The notes: generated by a model from the letters alone, not told the origin. A DNA stretch of 64,000 nt from Ceratotherium simum simum (GCF_000283155.1 NW_004454173.1:10366146-10430145); one strand, 5' to 3'. Positions 46,804 through 60,547 are shown, counted from the stretch's first letter. Program-made: numbers and translations.

Positions 46804-47095
46804 GAAGATAAGAGTCAGAGGGAGATATTACTATGGAAAAAAGGCAGAGAGAGATACATTGCTGGTTTGGGTGAAGGAGGTCAATAAGTGAGTGCCTCTA
46901 GAAACTGGAAAAGGCAAGGAAACATTCTCCTTCAGAGCCTCCAGACAGAAATGCAGCCCTGCTAACACCCTGATTTTAGCCCAGTGAGACCCATTTTAGA
47001 CTTGTGACCTTCAGAACTATAAGATAATAAATTTGTGTTGTTTCAAGCCAAGTTTGTAGTAATTTGTTACAACAGCAATAGGAAACTAATGCAAT
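46804..47095 (+). mobile_element. MaLR-like LTR, 3' part
   Basis: Continuation of 44680-44874: GTGCCTCTAGAAACTGGAAA, GATTTTAGCCCAGTGAGACC, AGAACTATAAGATAATAAAT, then AACAGCAATAGGAAACTAAT. The fit across the L1 confirms the L1 as an insertion. Confidence 0.75.
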
Positions 47096-47394
47096 AGAGG
47101 TTCCCAGTATGGAATCTAGAGAAGTGCTTCTCTAGGCATTCTGGCTTCAGGGACCGTGCTCTTCACCACCACACTAGATTGCCTCTCAATGGTAGGTAGG
47201 TTGTATGCAGAACAAGTTCAAGGCCAGAGAAATATGCATGCCTGGTGACTGTATCACAAATTTTTCTATTTTGCTTTCACCAATGAATATTCTAGCCTGC
47301 CTTACAAATTCACATTTTCATTCTTAAGACAAAATGCTTTTTTTCTGTTGCTTTAGTGATAGCTTTTTAAGCATCTGTCTTTTCATTTTTAAAA

Positions 47395-47500
47395 GGAGAA
47401 ATGAGTACTAACTCAAGAGTTGTTAGAAGGATTAACTGAAATAATGTGTTCAGCACAATGTTTGGCATATAACATATATTCAACAGATGTTACGTAAAAA
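47395..47500 (+). mobile_element. MIR SINE 3' fragment
   Basis: GAAGGATTAACTGAAATAAT, GTTTGGCATATAACATATAT: the MIR 3' region. A short reverse MIR end is also visible at 47140-47195. Confidence 0.5.
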
Positions 47501-48039
47501 TTACCAGTATTACCACTACCAATATCACTAACACCACAGAGGGGAGAATTTGGATACATCAAAGTGGCTCCAAACAGCACAATTCAGCCAGTGGGCAAAA
47601 AATATTAAAAAGTTGGATTTGGATTCAAAACAGGAATAAGTATCCTCTCCAACTTTCAATTTTGAATATTCAAAAACTTAAAAAAAAGTTGAAAGAATAG
47701 TATCAATGAACACACACACACACTGCCTTTCACCTCCTAGGTCCACTGTTAACTTATTTGCTTTCTCTCTCTCTCTATAAACACACATACACACACATTA
47801 TCTTTTGATGAACTATTTGAAAAATGCAGATACAATATCACTTTTTTATTCCTAAATACTTTGGCATAGAGCACCTGCCCAGTCTTTTGTTTTCATGACA
47901 CTGAATTTTTCAAAAAGTCCAAGCCAGTTGTGTCATAAAATGTCTCATATTCTGGATTTTTCTAATTGTTTCCTTATGATTAGATTCCAGTTTCACATTT
48001 TTCACAGGGATACTATTTAGGTGATACTGGGTACTTCTT

Positions 48040-48264
48040 TTTTTTTTTTTTTTTTTTTAAAGATTTTATTTATTCATTTTTTTCCCCCCAAAGCCCCAGT
48101 AGATAGTTGTATGTCATAGGTTCACATCCTTCTAGTTGCTGTACGTGGGACTCGGCCTCGCGTTGGACGGAGAAGTGGTGCCTTGGGGCGCGCCCGGGAT
48201 CTGAACCCGGGCCGCCAGCATCAGAGCACGCCCACTTAACCACTAAGCCACGGAGCCGGCCCCA
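48040..48264 (-). mobile_element. ERE SINE, short form
   Basis: Minus-strand copy with a long T run (A tail). A perfect 16-base target duplication ATACTGGGTACTTCTT flanks it (48024-48039 and 48265-48280). Confidence 0.95.
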
Positions 48265-48989
48265 ATACTGGGTACTTCTTACTGCATCACATCAAGGAGG
48301 CACATAACACCACATTTGATTACTTGCTTAAGGCAGTGACTGCCAGATCTCTCCATTTTAAAGGTACTTTCCTCCCTTTGTAGTTAATAAGTAATCATGA
48401 GGTGATAACATTAGACTGTATGAATATCTTACTCTCCAACAACCTTTCATCTAAAGATTTTAGCATCCATGGATTATCCGTGCCTAAATCAATGATTATA
48501 CTGGGATTTGCAAAACAGTCATTTTCTACCTTAACTAGCATTCTTCTATAAAGAAGAGCTTTTTCCTTTCTCTCTCTTTGAGTATAACTAAGAAATTATG
48601 ATTTTAAAAAATTGTGTGTTATAATCCATCACTTTGTAGTTCTTGTTGGTGCTCAAATGCCCTGACTTGGTCATTGAGAAACCCTTCAAGCCAGCTTCTG
48701 TGTCCTTTTGATCTGACCCCATTTAGTCAGTAAGCTCTACATGGAAAATATCTGTATAAGAATAAGATAAATCTGAAAATGGTGCATTTCCTTCAACATA
48801 GTTTTCAGAGACTAAACGACCACTTACCAGTTATGCTGTGGTAGTTACCTCCACAGCACAACTGTTGGTTTTCCAACCAGATAGGCAAAATGGCCTTCTT
48901 TCCTTGAACATGTCATGCTTGCTTCTGCCTCAGGACCGGAGCAAGTTATTTCTCTGCCTATCCCCTTCCCTACATTTTTTTTCGTGAGT

Positions 48990-49430
48990 AACTCCTTCCT
49001 GGGTCTCAGTGTGTCACTTCCCCAGAGACACTCCCTGATCAACCAACCTAAGGTAGCCCCTGTCACTCCCTATTATATTGCCTATTTTATTAATTTAAAA
49101 ATTAAAAATGCTTAATTATGAAATATTTCAAATGTACAAAATGTAGAAAAAGTATAACAGACACCCAAATACATATTACCCAAATTTAACAGATGTTAAC
49201 ATTTTGCCATTTTGCTTCAGTTTTTTAAAGAAATGAAACATTACAGACACAACTCTTATGATTAAGAATTTACAAAAATGGCATCACATTTATATGTATC
49301 TTTTTTGCAATTTGCTCTTTTAACTCAATATTTTTGAAAAGCCCTATTTTACTGTTGAACTTATAACCTGACTCTTTTTTGCTTATTTGTTATCGATAAA
49401 TGGTTGTTGAATAAACGAATGAATAATTCA
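48990..49430. mobile_element. Old LINE fragments (L2-like then L1-like)
   Basis: 48990-49090 contains an L2-like CACTCCCTGATCAACC phrase. 49090-49430 resembles an L1 region (CACCCAAATACATATTACCC, ACAGATGTTAACATTTTGCC). Boundaries uncertain. Confidence 0.4.
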
Positions 49431-51113
49431 CGAATATATTCAACTTTCACACATTAAGAGCTGAAGAATTCAGCTAAATAAACCTAAAAGTATATTGCAT
49501 GTGTCTGTATGTTTGCAGGAGGAGCTCTGTTCATGGAAATAAGTAAAATAATGGCATTCTTGAACAGTACTTTAAGGAAATATAAAATTTCATATTTGTG
49601 AAGAAAAACATTATTTAACATAATTTTTTAGCACAAGCTATTCAAATATATCCTAAAATGTGTATTTACTTATGAGTGTACTGCTTATGCACTCCAAGGA
49701 AGAAACTCTTTTTAATTCCAGGTAAAAACAACTGCTCACTCTTGAAATATTTAAAGTGTTAATATGAGGTTATGAAAGAAACAATTCTTTGCTACTACTT
49801 CACATTGATCCCTGCATAAGGAAGAGCAGATTGATGACCATTTTAAACAATAAGAAAGTTTAATGTGGCTTTTAAGCTAACAGTAATTTACAGGACTACA
49901 ACTATGCACGACTACACCCAAGCAGGATGATAGTACTGTGCTCCTTTCCTCCACTATGCTGCCTGGAGAGTCTGTTTCACATGGGAACAGGCCCCTGCAA
50001 GGCTTTAATTCAAAAGATTCTGGGGACTGATGAGGCAGGCAGAGTGGGCCCCAGATGGATGCTACAGCAAACTAACACTTCAAGAGCGTAACAATGGTAA
50101 CAACTGCAATGGCTGTCCACGTGACACACTGTTTAAATGCAGTACACTACTTCAGAAAAAAGAAAAAACAAGAAAGGAAGACAGACAGATATTAGAGGTA
50201 AGGTAAGTATATCCCACAAGACTCTCAAGCTATGGAGCTTATATTCGTCTGCAGATACAAACAGTAAAATAGTTGAATCTCTTATGGGGAAACATGAAAA
50301 CCTCTTGTTTATGTTTTAACACATTAATATGCAAGTGAGTCATATTTGAAATATAACCGTCCAAGGCTATTTAGTTAATTCTTAACTTTACATACTAATG
50401 AATTGTTCCAAAATGATGAATATGCTTTGATTTCTATGTATAGCCCTCATCTGAGTTTTCTTTGCATGAGCCACTGCCCAGTCCTCAAGAGAAGCCATAG
50501 GCTATCTTTTCTTTTCCCTCTACACTCTCCCAGGGTAACCTCTTCACATTCATGTTTTCAAGTGCCACGTATATGCAAATGATCATCTATTTACAAATCC
50601 ATATTTCCAACTGTCTACTAGCCATTTCTCCTTGAACGTGTCCCACTACACCCCAAAATAAAACTGATTATTTATGCTTCCCTTCTCCCCCACCACATCT
50701 TCCCCTTAAAAACAAAAACAATGTACATTTCTCAATTTTCTCCATGTTGGTCAATGGTACTGGCACCATGACAACACTCTGATCTACCTGGTTATCTAAG
50801 CCAGAATCTCTGGAAAATATCCAACTCTCCTACTCAGGGCTCTCATCCAATCAATGTCCAAATCCTACTTCTGGGCTGCAGGCTGCTTAGGGAAGTGTTA
50901 GATTAAATCTATTTCTATAGATCAAAATAACATTGATTAACTTCATATGGTTCAACCTAACAAAAACGTATGAAGAGAGCAAATAAGATTAACCATAATT
51001 TTTATCTTTTCTCTATTTGGTTCTATTAGATGCATAAAAGGAAGCTTGGTTAGCATTCTAGATCTCAACAGGCTAGTGAGAGCTGACTGAGGACGTGGTG
51101 TGAGACTTTCTTA

Positions 51114-51158
51114 TATAAATATATACATACACACACACACACACACACATACACAAAG
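51114..51158 (+). repeat. (AC)n microsatellite
   Basis: ATATATACATACACACACAC-type run of about ten AC units. Confidence 0.9.
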
Positions 51159-51981
51159 AACAAGGGCACAAACAGAGAGGGACAGAAAAGAGTACTAAAG
51201 CAAAGAGTAGAGAGGAGAAAAGAAGAGAGATGAGGATAAGCCGAAAGTGAACAGCAGAGAAAAGAGAAAGGAATGGATAAAGAAAAGCAAAGTTGCTGCC
51301 ACTACCTCTTGAATCATACACAGGTGAAACACTGCGCTCTTAATTCCCAACACTGAGCTGAGACAAGGAAAAGAGGTCCAGATAAAGGAAGTTTAGTAAA
51401 GTCTAAAACTATGATAGTTTGCTTGGCTATAAAGAATTTTTCTTCACTTATGAAAATTCCTTGTCCTTGAGTTAGAGGATGTAACAGGCCATCATAACCA
51501 ATTTAAATATTGCCCTAACTGTGCTGAGAACAGAGGCAGAACAATTACTAATAGCTCATCTTGACCCACCTCGTGCAGACCAGGGAAAAGCAGAACCCCA
51601 GCAGTGCCCAGGCACTGAGCCACCACTGCTGTTGTGGTTCTTACTGGGATACAGAATTCTCATGTCTGAATATAATGCAGCAGCTGGAAGATGTTTAGAA
51701 AGGCCCCCAAAACAAATGCTTTAGGTTAAGCTTCAAGGGGGTGAGAATTTTAAATTCCTGATGAACTGCCATCTTGCAACACATTAGATGGGAACTGCTG
51801 ACTAATCTCTTATCTGAATAACTGTCCTTAGATAATTAAGAGTTGATTACTTAATAACAAAATCCCTAAACGTAAGTATGAATTCCTCTTGTGGCTTTTG
51901 CCTTAACAAGATTTAAGTTATTTCTATCAATGGAAATATTATTTCATGTTATTTCCTATTAAAATAAACCCAATAAAATGC

Positions 51982-52292
51982 CTTTTTTGTGTGTGTGTGA
52001 GGAAGATCAGCCCTGAGTTAACATCCATCCCAATCCTCCTCTTTTCGCTGAGGAAGACGGGCCCTGAGCTAACATCTATTGCCAATCCTTCTCCTTTTTT
52101 TTCCCCTTTTTCTCCCCAAAGCCCCAGTAGATAGTTGTATGTCATAGCTGCACATCCTTCTAGCTGCTGTATGTGGGATGCGGCCTCAGCATAGCCGGAG
52201 AAGTGGTGTGTCGGTGCGCGCGCGGGATCCAAACCTGGGCCACCAGTAGCGGAGCGTGCGCACTTAACCGCTAAGCCATGGGGCCTGCCCCC
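51982..52292 (-). mobile_element. ERE SINE, full length
   Basis: Minus-strand copy with both tail units, body and head. An 8-base target duplication TAAAATGC flanks it (51974-51981 and 52293-52300). The tail contains a (GT)n run. Confidence 0.93.
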
Positions 52293-52999
52293 TAAAATGC
52301 TCTTTCTGTATATAAAGTACATTCTAAACGTATCTAGCTGCAATTAGGTATTGCTCTTATTCCTGAACTGGCTAAGTTTGAATATGAAATCTGAAGGGCA
52401 GCCTAGCTTAAATAATTCCATAATGGAAGAGGAAGTAGTCTTTTTTCCCATTCGAACAAGAGACAAAAAAAGTATTAAAAACATACATTTTACATCTATT
52501 TAGAAACTATTGATTACAAAAGGAACTATACTAAAAACTCCTGCATATTATTTTGTGTGAAATCAGAAATGAACAGTATCCTTAGAAACAAATGTATTTC
52601 TATCTTTCAGGTATAAATGTTCATCATACTTGAAAGATGTGACAGCATAAGCATCATATACCGTTACATTTTTACTACTGAAGAGTAACAATTGTATTTG
52701 CAGCATATGTTGGATGAAAGACTTTTTTGAGACAATTTATCAGACTTAGGTCAGAAAAACCTAATTCCCCACAGGTGACACTTAATAATGCCCATTGAAT
52801 ATCAGGAACTAGCTATGATTGTGAAATGCAGAGGTCCAGCAAATGTCCCAAATGTAGGCAGAGCTTAACGGGAAAAGTCATTCAGGAATGGGTTCTAATA
52901 ACTTCACAATCCACAGCTATAATTTAACTACAATAATGCTACCATATCTATAAATTGGGCTAGGATAATTGAAGCTCACAGAGAAGAAAATAATCATAA

Positions 53000-53270
53000 T
53001 TGGAGTTCAACAAATGCTAGGCTGTGTGCTAGAAACTTACATCTAGTTTTTTTATCCTAATCATTTAACCCTATGAGATAGGTATTATTATCCTCATTTT
53101 ACAGAGGGAATTGAAGCTCAGAGAGACGGAGTAACTTGCCAATGCTCTCATAGCTACTATGAGGAGGATACAAGGGGGAGTCTGGTTTGAAACCCAAGTT
53201 GTAACTTCAAAACCTGTGAACCTATGTTCACTCCAATATTCTGCTATTGCTCTTCTGCATATTAAGTACT
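53000..53270 (-). mobile_element. MIR SINE, nearly full length
   Basis: Reverse-strand MIR: ATCATTTAACCCTATGAGAT, CCTCATTTTACAGAGGG, CTCAGAGAGACGGAGTAAC, then ATGTTCACTCCAATATTCTG. Confidence 0.8.
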
Positions 53271-53523
53271 GAAGTATTAGCATCAACTTTAATTAAGGAA
53301 TATGCCTATTAGGCTTTGAGCAGGGGAATTACATGTTACTTCTACATATAAGCAGAGGAGAAAGAAAGCGAGCAGGAAGATTCAAAAAACACACATCAAC
53401 CTAGAAAAAGGTTACAGTAAGCAACCATCACTTACTCTTTATTTTTCTGTGTCCCACTTTTTTGTTTTTTTAACTTTTATTATGGAATTTGCATGGAGTA
53501 GAGACGAGTAAAAGACACCCCCA

Positions 53524-53827
53524 TGCGGGCCGGCCCTGTGGCTTAGTGGTTGAGTGCATGCGCTCCATTGCTGGAGGCCCAGGTTCGGATCCCGGGTGCA
53601 CACCAATGCACCGCTTGTCCAGCCATGCTGAGGTGGAGTCCCACATACAGCAACTAGAAGGATGTGCAACTATGACATACAACTATCTGCTGGGGCTTTG
53701 GGGAGAAAAAGGGAAAAAAAGGAGGAGAATTGGCAATATATGTTAGCTCAGGGCCGGTCTTCCTCAGCGAAAAGAGGAGGATTGGCATGGATGTTAGCTC
53801 AGGGCTAACATTCCTCACAAAAAAAAA
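53524..53827 (+). mobile_element. ERE SINE, full length
   Basis: Plus-strand copy with both tail units. A 14-base target duplication AAAAGACACCCCCA flanks it (53510-53523 and 53828-53841). It sits inside an old L1-like fragment (53460-53930). Confidence 0.95.
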
Positions 53828-53929
53828 AAAAGACACCCCCAAGCACCCATCATCCAGCGTGAACAATGACATTCCTCAAAAGTTATTATGAGGCATAGAG
53901 AGGTCAGTTATACATCATATTTTATTTGA

Positions 53930-54300
53930 AGGTCAATTAAGAAACTCTAGTGGACAGTATGATGGAACCCCTTCAACTCATCCCCCTCTCCCTCCTCCAT
54001 GTGGCATCAACAGGTTTCAGGACTTGACCCCAGCTCCAGGGGCAGATCCTGATTAGCCTAAACCAATCACAGTAATTCCATCACTTCTAACCAGTAATTG
54101 GTTCAGAAACCTTACATTTTTGCCAATCCATGCATGTATTTCCCTCCCAACTATAATTTGTCAAGATGTAGAACACTAAATCTAAAGTGGACCCAATCCA
54201 ACTGATGGAAAGAACTTTTATTCCTTGTTTATGAGATTTGACATTTTCTGACTATTTAAGTCAGTTTGCAGCAGAGTTTTAGTTAATGCAGCCAGAACCA
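53930..54300. mobile_element. Old LTR-like repeat, family uncertain
   Basis: CTCCTCCATGTGGCATCAAC, AGCCTAAACCAATCACAG and an AGTTTTAGTTAATGCAGCC end suggest an ancient LTR. Noncoding. Confidence 0.3.
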
Positions 54301-54403
54301 CCCCAACTAATTAGAGCTAATCAAATAAAGTCTTGAGTATACCACCAAATATTGACTTAATATAAGGGGCTCCTACAAGGAAAGATTTAGGGAACATACT
54401 TTA

Positions 54404-54705
54404 TTTTATTTTATTTTTTTTGTGAGAAAGATCAGCCCTGAGCTAACATCCATGCTAATCTTCCTCTTTTCGCTGAGGAAGACCAGCTCTGAGCTAACAT
54501 CTATGGCCAATCCTCCTCCTTTTTTTTTCCCCAAAGCCCCAGCAGATAGTTGTATGTCACAGTTGCAGATCCTTCTAGTTGCTATATGTGGGACGCCACC
54601 TCAGCATGGCCGGAGAAGCGGTGCGTCTGTGCGCGCCCGGGATCCAAACCCAGGCTGCCAGTAGCGGAGCGCATGCACTTAACCACTAAGCCACAGGGCC
54701 GGCCC
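54404..54705 (-). mobile_element. ERE SINE, full length
   Basis: Minus-strand copy with both tail units. A perfect 16-base target duplication TAGGGAACATACTTTA flanks it (54388-54403 and 54706-54721). Confidence 0.95.
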
Positions 54706-55219
54706 TAGGGAACATACTTTAAAAAGTCAAATTTCATTCATATTAAAGAGAGACTTTGAACTTTTGCTCCCTTTAGAACACTCTATCTTTTCTCCCTCCC
54801 CACCTTTTCAATTATTTTTGTTCAAAAATAAAAGAGAAAAAATAAGATATACAAAGGAATTCTCAGAAGACTCTATAAAAATCTATGCTCAGTAATAAAG
54901 TTAGGATGCCTGATTCTAAAGATATCAACAAAACAAAAAACCAAACCACTGAAATGATACAATACTTAAAAACTTAATATGAAACTCCATCTGGTAAGTT
55001 TCTATATATATTTTTAAATGTATTTATATTTTTGAATATCTAAAATAGTCACATGGTTCAAAAATGAAAAGGTTCCAAAACTAATGTGTTAGAATATTTG
55101 TCCTCAAGCCCCTTTCCTCTCCTAGGAGGCAACAAATGTTACCAGTTTCTTATGAATACTTTCAGAGATTGTCAATTTGGAAATAATGCAGTGAAGTATT
55201 TTCAGCTTATCAAAAAACT

Positions 55220-55530
55220 GTCAGTGTGGTACAATAAAGAAAGTAATAGATTTAAGAATCAAACATCCTAATTTCAAGCCTTTGTTCTACCACAAGCTAG
55301 CAAAGTCATCATTGCACAAATTACCTAACTCCCTAAGCCTCAGTTGCCTCATCTTTAAAATGGGGATAACAATTGACACGCTCAATACTGAGTGCCTATT
55401 ATGGCCAAGCAATATGCTAAATGCTGGAGACTCAGATGAAAAACGTACTTGCTGTCTTCAAGAAGTTGGGAGATAAACCAGTAAACAATTACAACATAGA
55501 GTGATAGGTCCAAGGACAGAGGTAATCACA
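55220..55530. mobile_element. MIR (plus) followed by L2 fragment (minus)
   Basis: 55220-55375 is forward MIR (CACAAATTACCTAACTCCC, CAGTTGCCTCATCTTTAAAA). 55380-55530 resembles reverse L2 (AGTGCCTATTATGGCCAAG, GCTAAATGCTGGAGACTC). Confidence 0.65.
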
Positions 55531-56489
55531 GATGATACAGGAACAGAGAGCGGAAGTATGTAGAGAGCACAATTCTTGACATAAAGAAAATAAGCAACAA
55601 ATATTAACTTCCTTTCTTTCTAAGGGATTTTCATTAGATTTGCCTTATTATATTTAATTTCATTTCACATTCACATTTTTAAAACTACAATTCTTACAGC
55701 TTTTTAAAAATGTAAGCAGTCTCAGTTACTTTTATGTTAAAACTTTTTAAAAAATGAATCAACATGCAAAATTTCACGAACACAAATCTCAAACAACTCT
55801 TAAACCTGAATAAACTATTAATATATCAAATTGAGTTGGTGCCTTTTAAACAGCAAATGAACTTCAACATGTTTTAGAAGATGCTAAGAGTTTCACTGCC
55901 TTAAGCTCTCAGTGAACTTCTCCAATAACCTTATCTTTTAGTTAGGTACCAATCAGAAAGGCTTAAGATCTAACCTATTAAAAATCCCTTCTGAGCGCCT
56001 TGGACAAATGGCTGATTCTAGGTCTAGGGCAGGGAAATACAAGATGAGCCTGGAGCAAACAGTGCCAGAAAATAAAGAGTCACTTAAAAAAATACCACCG
56101 CAGGAGCCAAGATCTCCCACTGGTCACCTAGACCAACTGGAGGAACAAAATAACAATAACATTGGATTATAACCCAAAGACTAAAATAAATATCCATGAG
56201 TCATACTGATAAAAATAAATGACTGAATAAGTAAATAAATGAGGGAGAAGGGACATACCTTCCTTACAGAATTCCAAGTAACATAAGCAGATACACTCCC
56301 TCCAGGAGATCTTACTAATACTCCCAAGTTTGGAGGGAAGCCAACTGAGCGGGTAGGTAGGCGACCTCAGAAAAACTCTCAAAAGTAAACACCCGTACTT
56401 AGCACTGCAGGAACTCAGCAAAGGCAAGGAGGTCTGGTAGAGATTCCTATACTTCTAAGGTCTGCATGCTAGGTTTGGGAAATGAGAAA

Positions 56490-56780
56490 CAGCCCAAATG
56501 AGTGGGATACACCTCAGATTTGGCACAAGACATTTCATGGGATCTCAGAAAAGAGAGCCCAGGTCCCCCATTAAGGATCGCCTCAACCCCAGCATGTGAT
56601 TACTTTTGGCCAGCAGAAGTGAAGCATGTCACATTTGGGCCAGGTGACCAAGAGGTGGTGTGTCTTCTTCACTTTCCCTTCGCCCATCTACTGGCTGGAT
56701 GCAGAGGACTCCAAGGCCCTACAGGATTGTTGAGCCATAAAATGAAAGGAGTCTGAGTCCCCCAGTCACCACGTGAAAGG
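56490..56780. mobile_element. Old repeat, probably LTR- or DNA-element-derived
   Basis: ATTACTTTTGGCCAGCAGAA, GTGAAGCATGTCACATTTGG and the following text resemble a common ancient mammalian repeat whose family I cannot name. Noncoding. Confidence 0.3.
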
Positions 56781-57269
56781 GTATCTGCTGACCAGAAAAA
56801 CCTACATCTGACTGCATCAGTCAGTCAGCTGTATAGATATCTGAAACACGGAGTTTAAAAAAACTCCAAAACACAATGATTCCAACCTCTTAATACCATT
56901 GATCTCTTCTTTGGGTTAAACTCAAAGGGAATTAATCTCGTATACTAAAGGAACGCCTGCATTTCAGTAATTTCTTTCATTTTACTTATTTTTCATTTAT
57001 TAAATCCAAGTTAAATGTAATACTATTTAGAGAAAATGTATAATCTACCACCCTACTTTACTAAAATTATTCCTATTCATGCATGCTTCTGTTCACCCTA
57101 TCTGTATATATGCACAGAAAGGAATAATGTCCTCCAGAATAATGTTCAGAAAATGTATTTCAAGTATCCAGAGTGTGTGTGTGTATGTGTGCGTGCATGC
57201 GTGCGCAGGGGGTGTGCTGTCTTCTTTCCAGTACTTTTCTATATTGCTAAAATTTTTAATAATGATGAT

Positions 57270-57415
57270 ATAACCTCATAATAACCCCATAAGTACTATT
57301 CTGTTCATTAAACTGATGAGAAAAGCACAGCTAATACGTAATAAAGCTGGCTTCTGAACTCAAGTATTCTTCCAGCGCCCATATTATTAACTCCTGCACT
57401 GCACTGCCTCTACAG
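57270..57415 (-). mobile_element. MIR SINE fragment
   Basis: Reverse-strand MIR end: AACCTCATAATAACCCCATA, CTTCTGAACTCAAGTATTC, TATTATTAACTCCTGCAC. A (GT)n/(GC) mixed run lies just upstream at 57172-57206. Confidence 0.6.
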
Positions 57416-58799
57416 TAAGTACATAGCATATTTTCTAAAGGGCCGGTGTACTAGCAGAGCATCTGGAAGCAGTAACTGCTAATGTCTAATGTCATATGCT
57501 AGTGGCACAGTCAGTGGCAAACCTGAAAAATCTAATGGTAGCCACAAAAGCTCTATACTGAACATTAAAGAAGCTTATTATTTATCAAACATACCTAATG
57601 TCAGCTTATCTGAAGCAAAACTGTACAAGTGAAACTTAGCAATATGGTTATTAACATTTCAGAAAAACTGAGAAGAGTAAAATAGGGAGAGTCATTCATA
57701 CGCATTATCAGTATGTCCTAGAGGAAACAATACCTTGGGCTCAAAAGCATGCATTGGTTTAACTCTAGTAGAACATCTCTCAGACAACCCTTGTTTCAAA
57801 AATTTAGAGAAATTTTTGTATATGTTTTAAACAAACATAGAATTGGCTTTAAAACAATTTGCCAAAGAACCATTTGTTTTAAATTGGTTCGAAGTGCTGA
57901 ATATTTAGTGGAAGGTATGCTAAACTAACATCTGCTACAACTTCAACGTAATTTTCAATATCATATTCATTAATGACTGAGACTTAATGTCTTTGTAAAT
58001 TAATCCTGCTCAGTGAGCCTGAATATGCTATTCTTATTCACATCAATGTTCAAGATACTGGTTGCAGCAACATATGGCATCTCATGCATTAAATACACTA
58101 AAATTCTTAGGGAAAGCACAGTTTTTAAAGTGCAGGAATCTGTTACCAAGGAAAAGGGGGAGGGGGTGGGAGGGAATGACACACACACTTTCTCATGCAC
58201 TATGAGATTATCCTTCAGATTCCAGATATAACATGCAAAGTATCTTTTTAAAACAAAGACATTTTCCTCAATAACTTCCTGAGATGTCCAGTTTCTCAAG
58301 TAAATCTTCCACTCAAAAGTCACCCTTTAAAGTAAGTCTGTGAATGCCCAGCTTCTTTCAACAAGAACAATTAACGGCCTTTGCCTTTCCAGAACAACCA
58401 GCTGGTTAACCAAACACAGAGAGAAACCCAACTTCCCAGTCACCAGATGTCTTAATTTGGAACAGTTAGTAGCAATGTGGAATAATCCAATTTTTGAATT
58501 GGTACTATATGTTTACTACTTCTTTTTCTAATTTTGAATAGATGCTTTTAAAAATTAAGCAAATGCCCTTTCATAACTGCAAAAAAAGCAGAGAGGGGGA
58601 ATAAAAAGAATCATGGCCTATAACAGAATGACATTAACATTGTCAAAGAACCAGCCACCTGAATATATGTGTTATAGCTAGGAATTTATATGCAATATCA
58701 CCTTTAAATCTACTCAAAAGTCCTAAAGAATTACCATATTTAATAATTCAAAAACAGTTTTCGAAGGGCTGACCTGAGAGGCCTAGAACACACTGGATT

Positions 58800-59760
58800 C
58801 AGCAGATGGGAGGGACAGATAAATATATAAACAAATCACTAATTATAATAATGAAAATGGCCAGTGTTAAGTGTTATAAAAAATAATACTGAGTAAGGCA
58901 AGAAAAACGAAGAAAAAAAGTCCTTTTAGATTCGGCCATTAAAGGAAAGCTTCTCCCATAAGATGACCTTTGAGCCGAGACCAGAATGAAATGAGGGAGC
59001 AAGGTATTGGACTATGTGGGCTAAGAGCCTCCTGGCCAGAGAGAAACAGCAAGTGGGCCAGAGCAGCTAAAGCCAAGTCAGAGAAAGAAAGTGGTGCAGG
59101 AAATAAGGCTAAAAAGGTAGCTGGAGCCAGATAAGAGCTCCGTAGGCCATGGTAAGAACTTTAGATTTTATTCTCAAGTGAGAAAGAAAGCCGCTGAAGG
59201 TTGAGAACAGGTGAGAGACGTTTGTTAAGGGATTCCTCCGGCTGCCGCCTGGACAACAGACTTCAGGCAAGAGTGAAAGCACTAACGAGGATTGTGCAAA
59301 CTTCTAGGCAAGAGGGGCCGGCCCTGTGGCTTAGCAGTTAAATGCTCGCGCTCCTCCACTATTGGCAGCCCGGGTTCGGATCCCAGGTGCGTGCCGACAC
59401 ACCACTTGTCTGGCCATGCTGAGGCTACATCCCACATACAGCAACTAGAAGGATGTGCAACTGTGACATACACCTATCTACTGGGGCTTTGGGGAGAAAA
59501 AGGGAAAAAAAAAAAAAAAAAGGAGGAGGATTGGCAATAGATGTTAGCTCAGGGCTGATCTTCCTCACAAAAAAAAAAAAATTCTAGGAAAGTGGGGAAA
59601 AGTGGCTGGATTCAGACCACAAATATGAAAGAAAAATAAACAGAATTTTCTGATAAGATTGCAAGTGGGGTATGAAAAGAGGTGTCAAAGATGATTCTTG
59701 GGTTTCCGGCCTGAGCAACAAGGTGAATATACCGTTGACATCTCACTTTTAGGATAATTA
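58800..59760 (-). mobile_element. L2-type LINE region, split by an ERE
   Basis: GTTAAGTGTTATAAAAAATA, GACCTTTGAGCCGAGACC, GCTCCGTAGGCCATGGTAAG, then after the ERE GATGATTCTTGGGTTTCCGG. These resemble a long ancient L2-class repeat on the reverse strand. Confidence 0.5.
59313..59581 (+). mobile_element. ERE SINE with one tail unit
   Basis: Plus-strand copy with complete head and body but a single GATGTTAGCTCAGGGC unit. Target duplications TTCTAGGCAAG / TTCTAGGAAAG (59302-59312 and 59582-59592, one mismatch) flank it. Confidence 0.92.
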
Positions 59761-59809
59761 CAAGCTTTTAAGATAATTATAAGATGATTAATTAGGTAAT
59801 TAGGCAATT

Positions 59810-60160
59810 ATCCAATTGTTTAAGTAGTCTTTACTGATAAAATTGTGGTATAGTAATGCAATGGAATTCTACACAGCAATAGAAAAACACATCCTACTGG
59901 TACATGCAACAATATGGATGAATCTCAGAATTGTTTAGTGACAGAAGCCTAACATAAAAGAGTACTATATGATTTCATTTATATGAAGTTTTAAAACAGG
60001 CAAAACAAATCCATAATGCTAGAAATCAGAATACTGGTTATCTTTTGGGGGAGATGTGGACTGGGAAACTGAACAAGAGAACTTTGTGGGTGGTGATTAC
60101 GTACACATGTATACATTTGGAAAAAAAAAATCATGGAGAATGAAACCCTGCCTCCACCAC
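59810..60160 (+). mobile_element. Old L1 3' fragment
   Basis: Sense L1 3' region: AATGCAATGGAATTCTACAC, ACAATATGGATGAATCTC, then CATTTATATGAAGTTTTAAAAC. Noncoding. Confidence 0.65.
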
Positions 60161-60547
60161 GATTCTCACCCTGAGTAAAGAGCATCAACAGTCTACTGTC
60201 GGAGGAGGAAGAAGAGCGTGTGAGAAATCCCCTATTCGGCACAGGCAAGCAGGGCCTGCTAAAAGTTCAGAGTGGAAGAGGGCAATGAGGAAGACCCTCC
60301 AGCATCCCAGGCCCAACACCAACCATAAGATATTAACAGCCCACAGCTGAGGAATTTCAACCCTGTAGTGTACTGAAAGTAACCACACCAACAACAAAAC
60401 CCAAACCAGCTCACCTACTGATTAGACCCTTCAATCCCCCACACTAACAGTCTGACAAAAGCAGAGAGGTGTCCATTTCCAGGGATAAATATTATTTACC
60501 TCGGTTTCTGTTATTCTTCTACACATGACGCCTAGAATTCAATTTTT

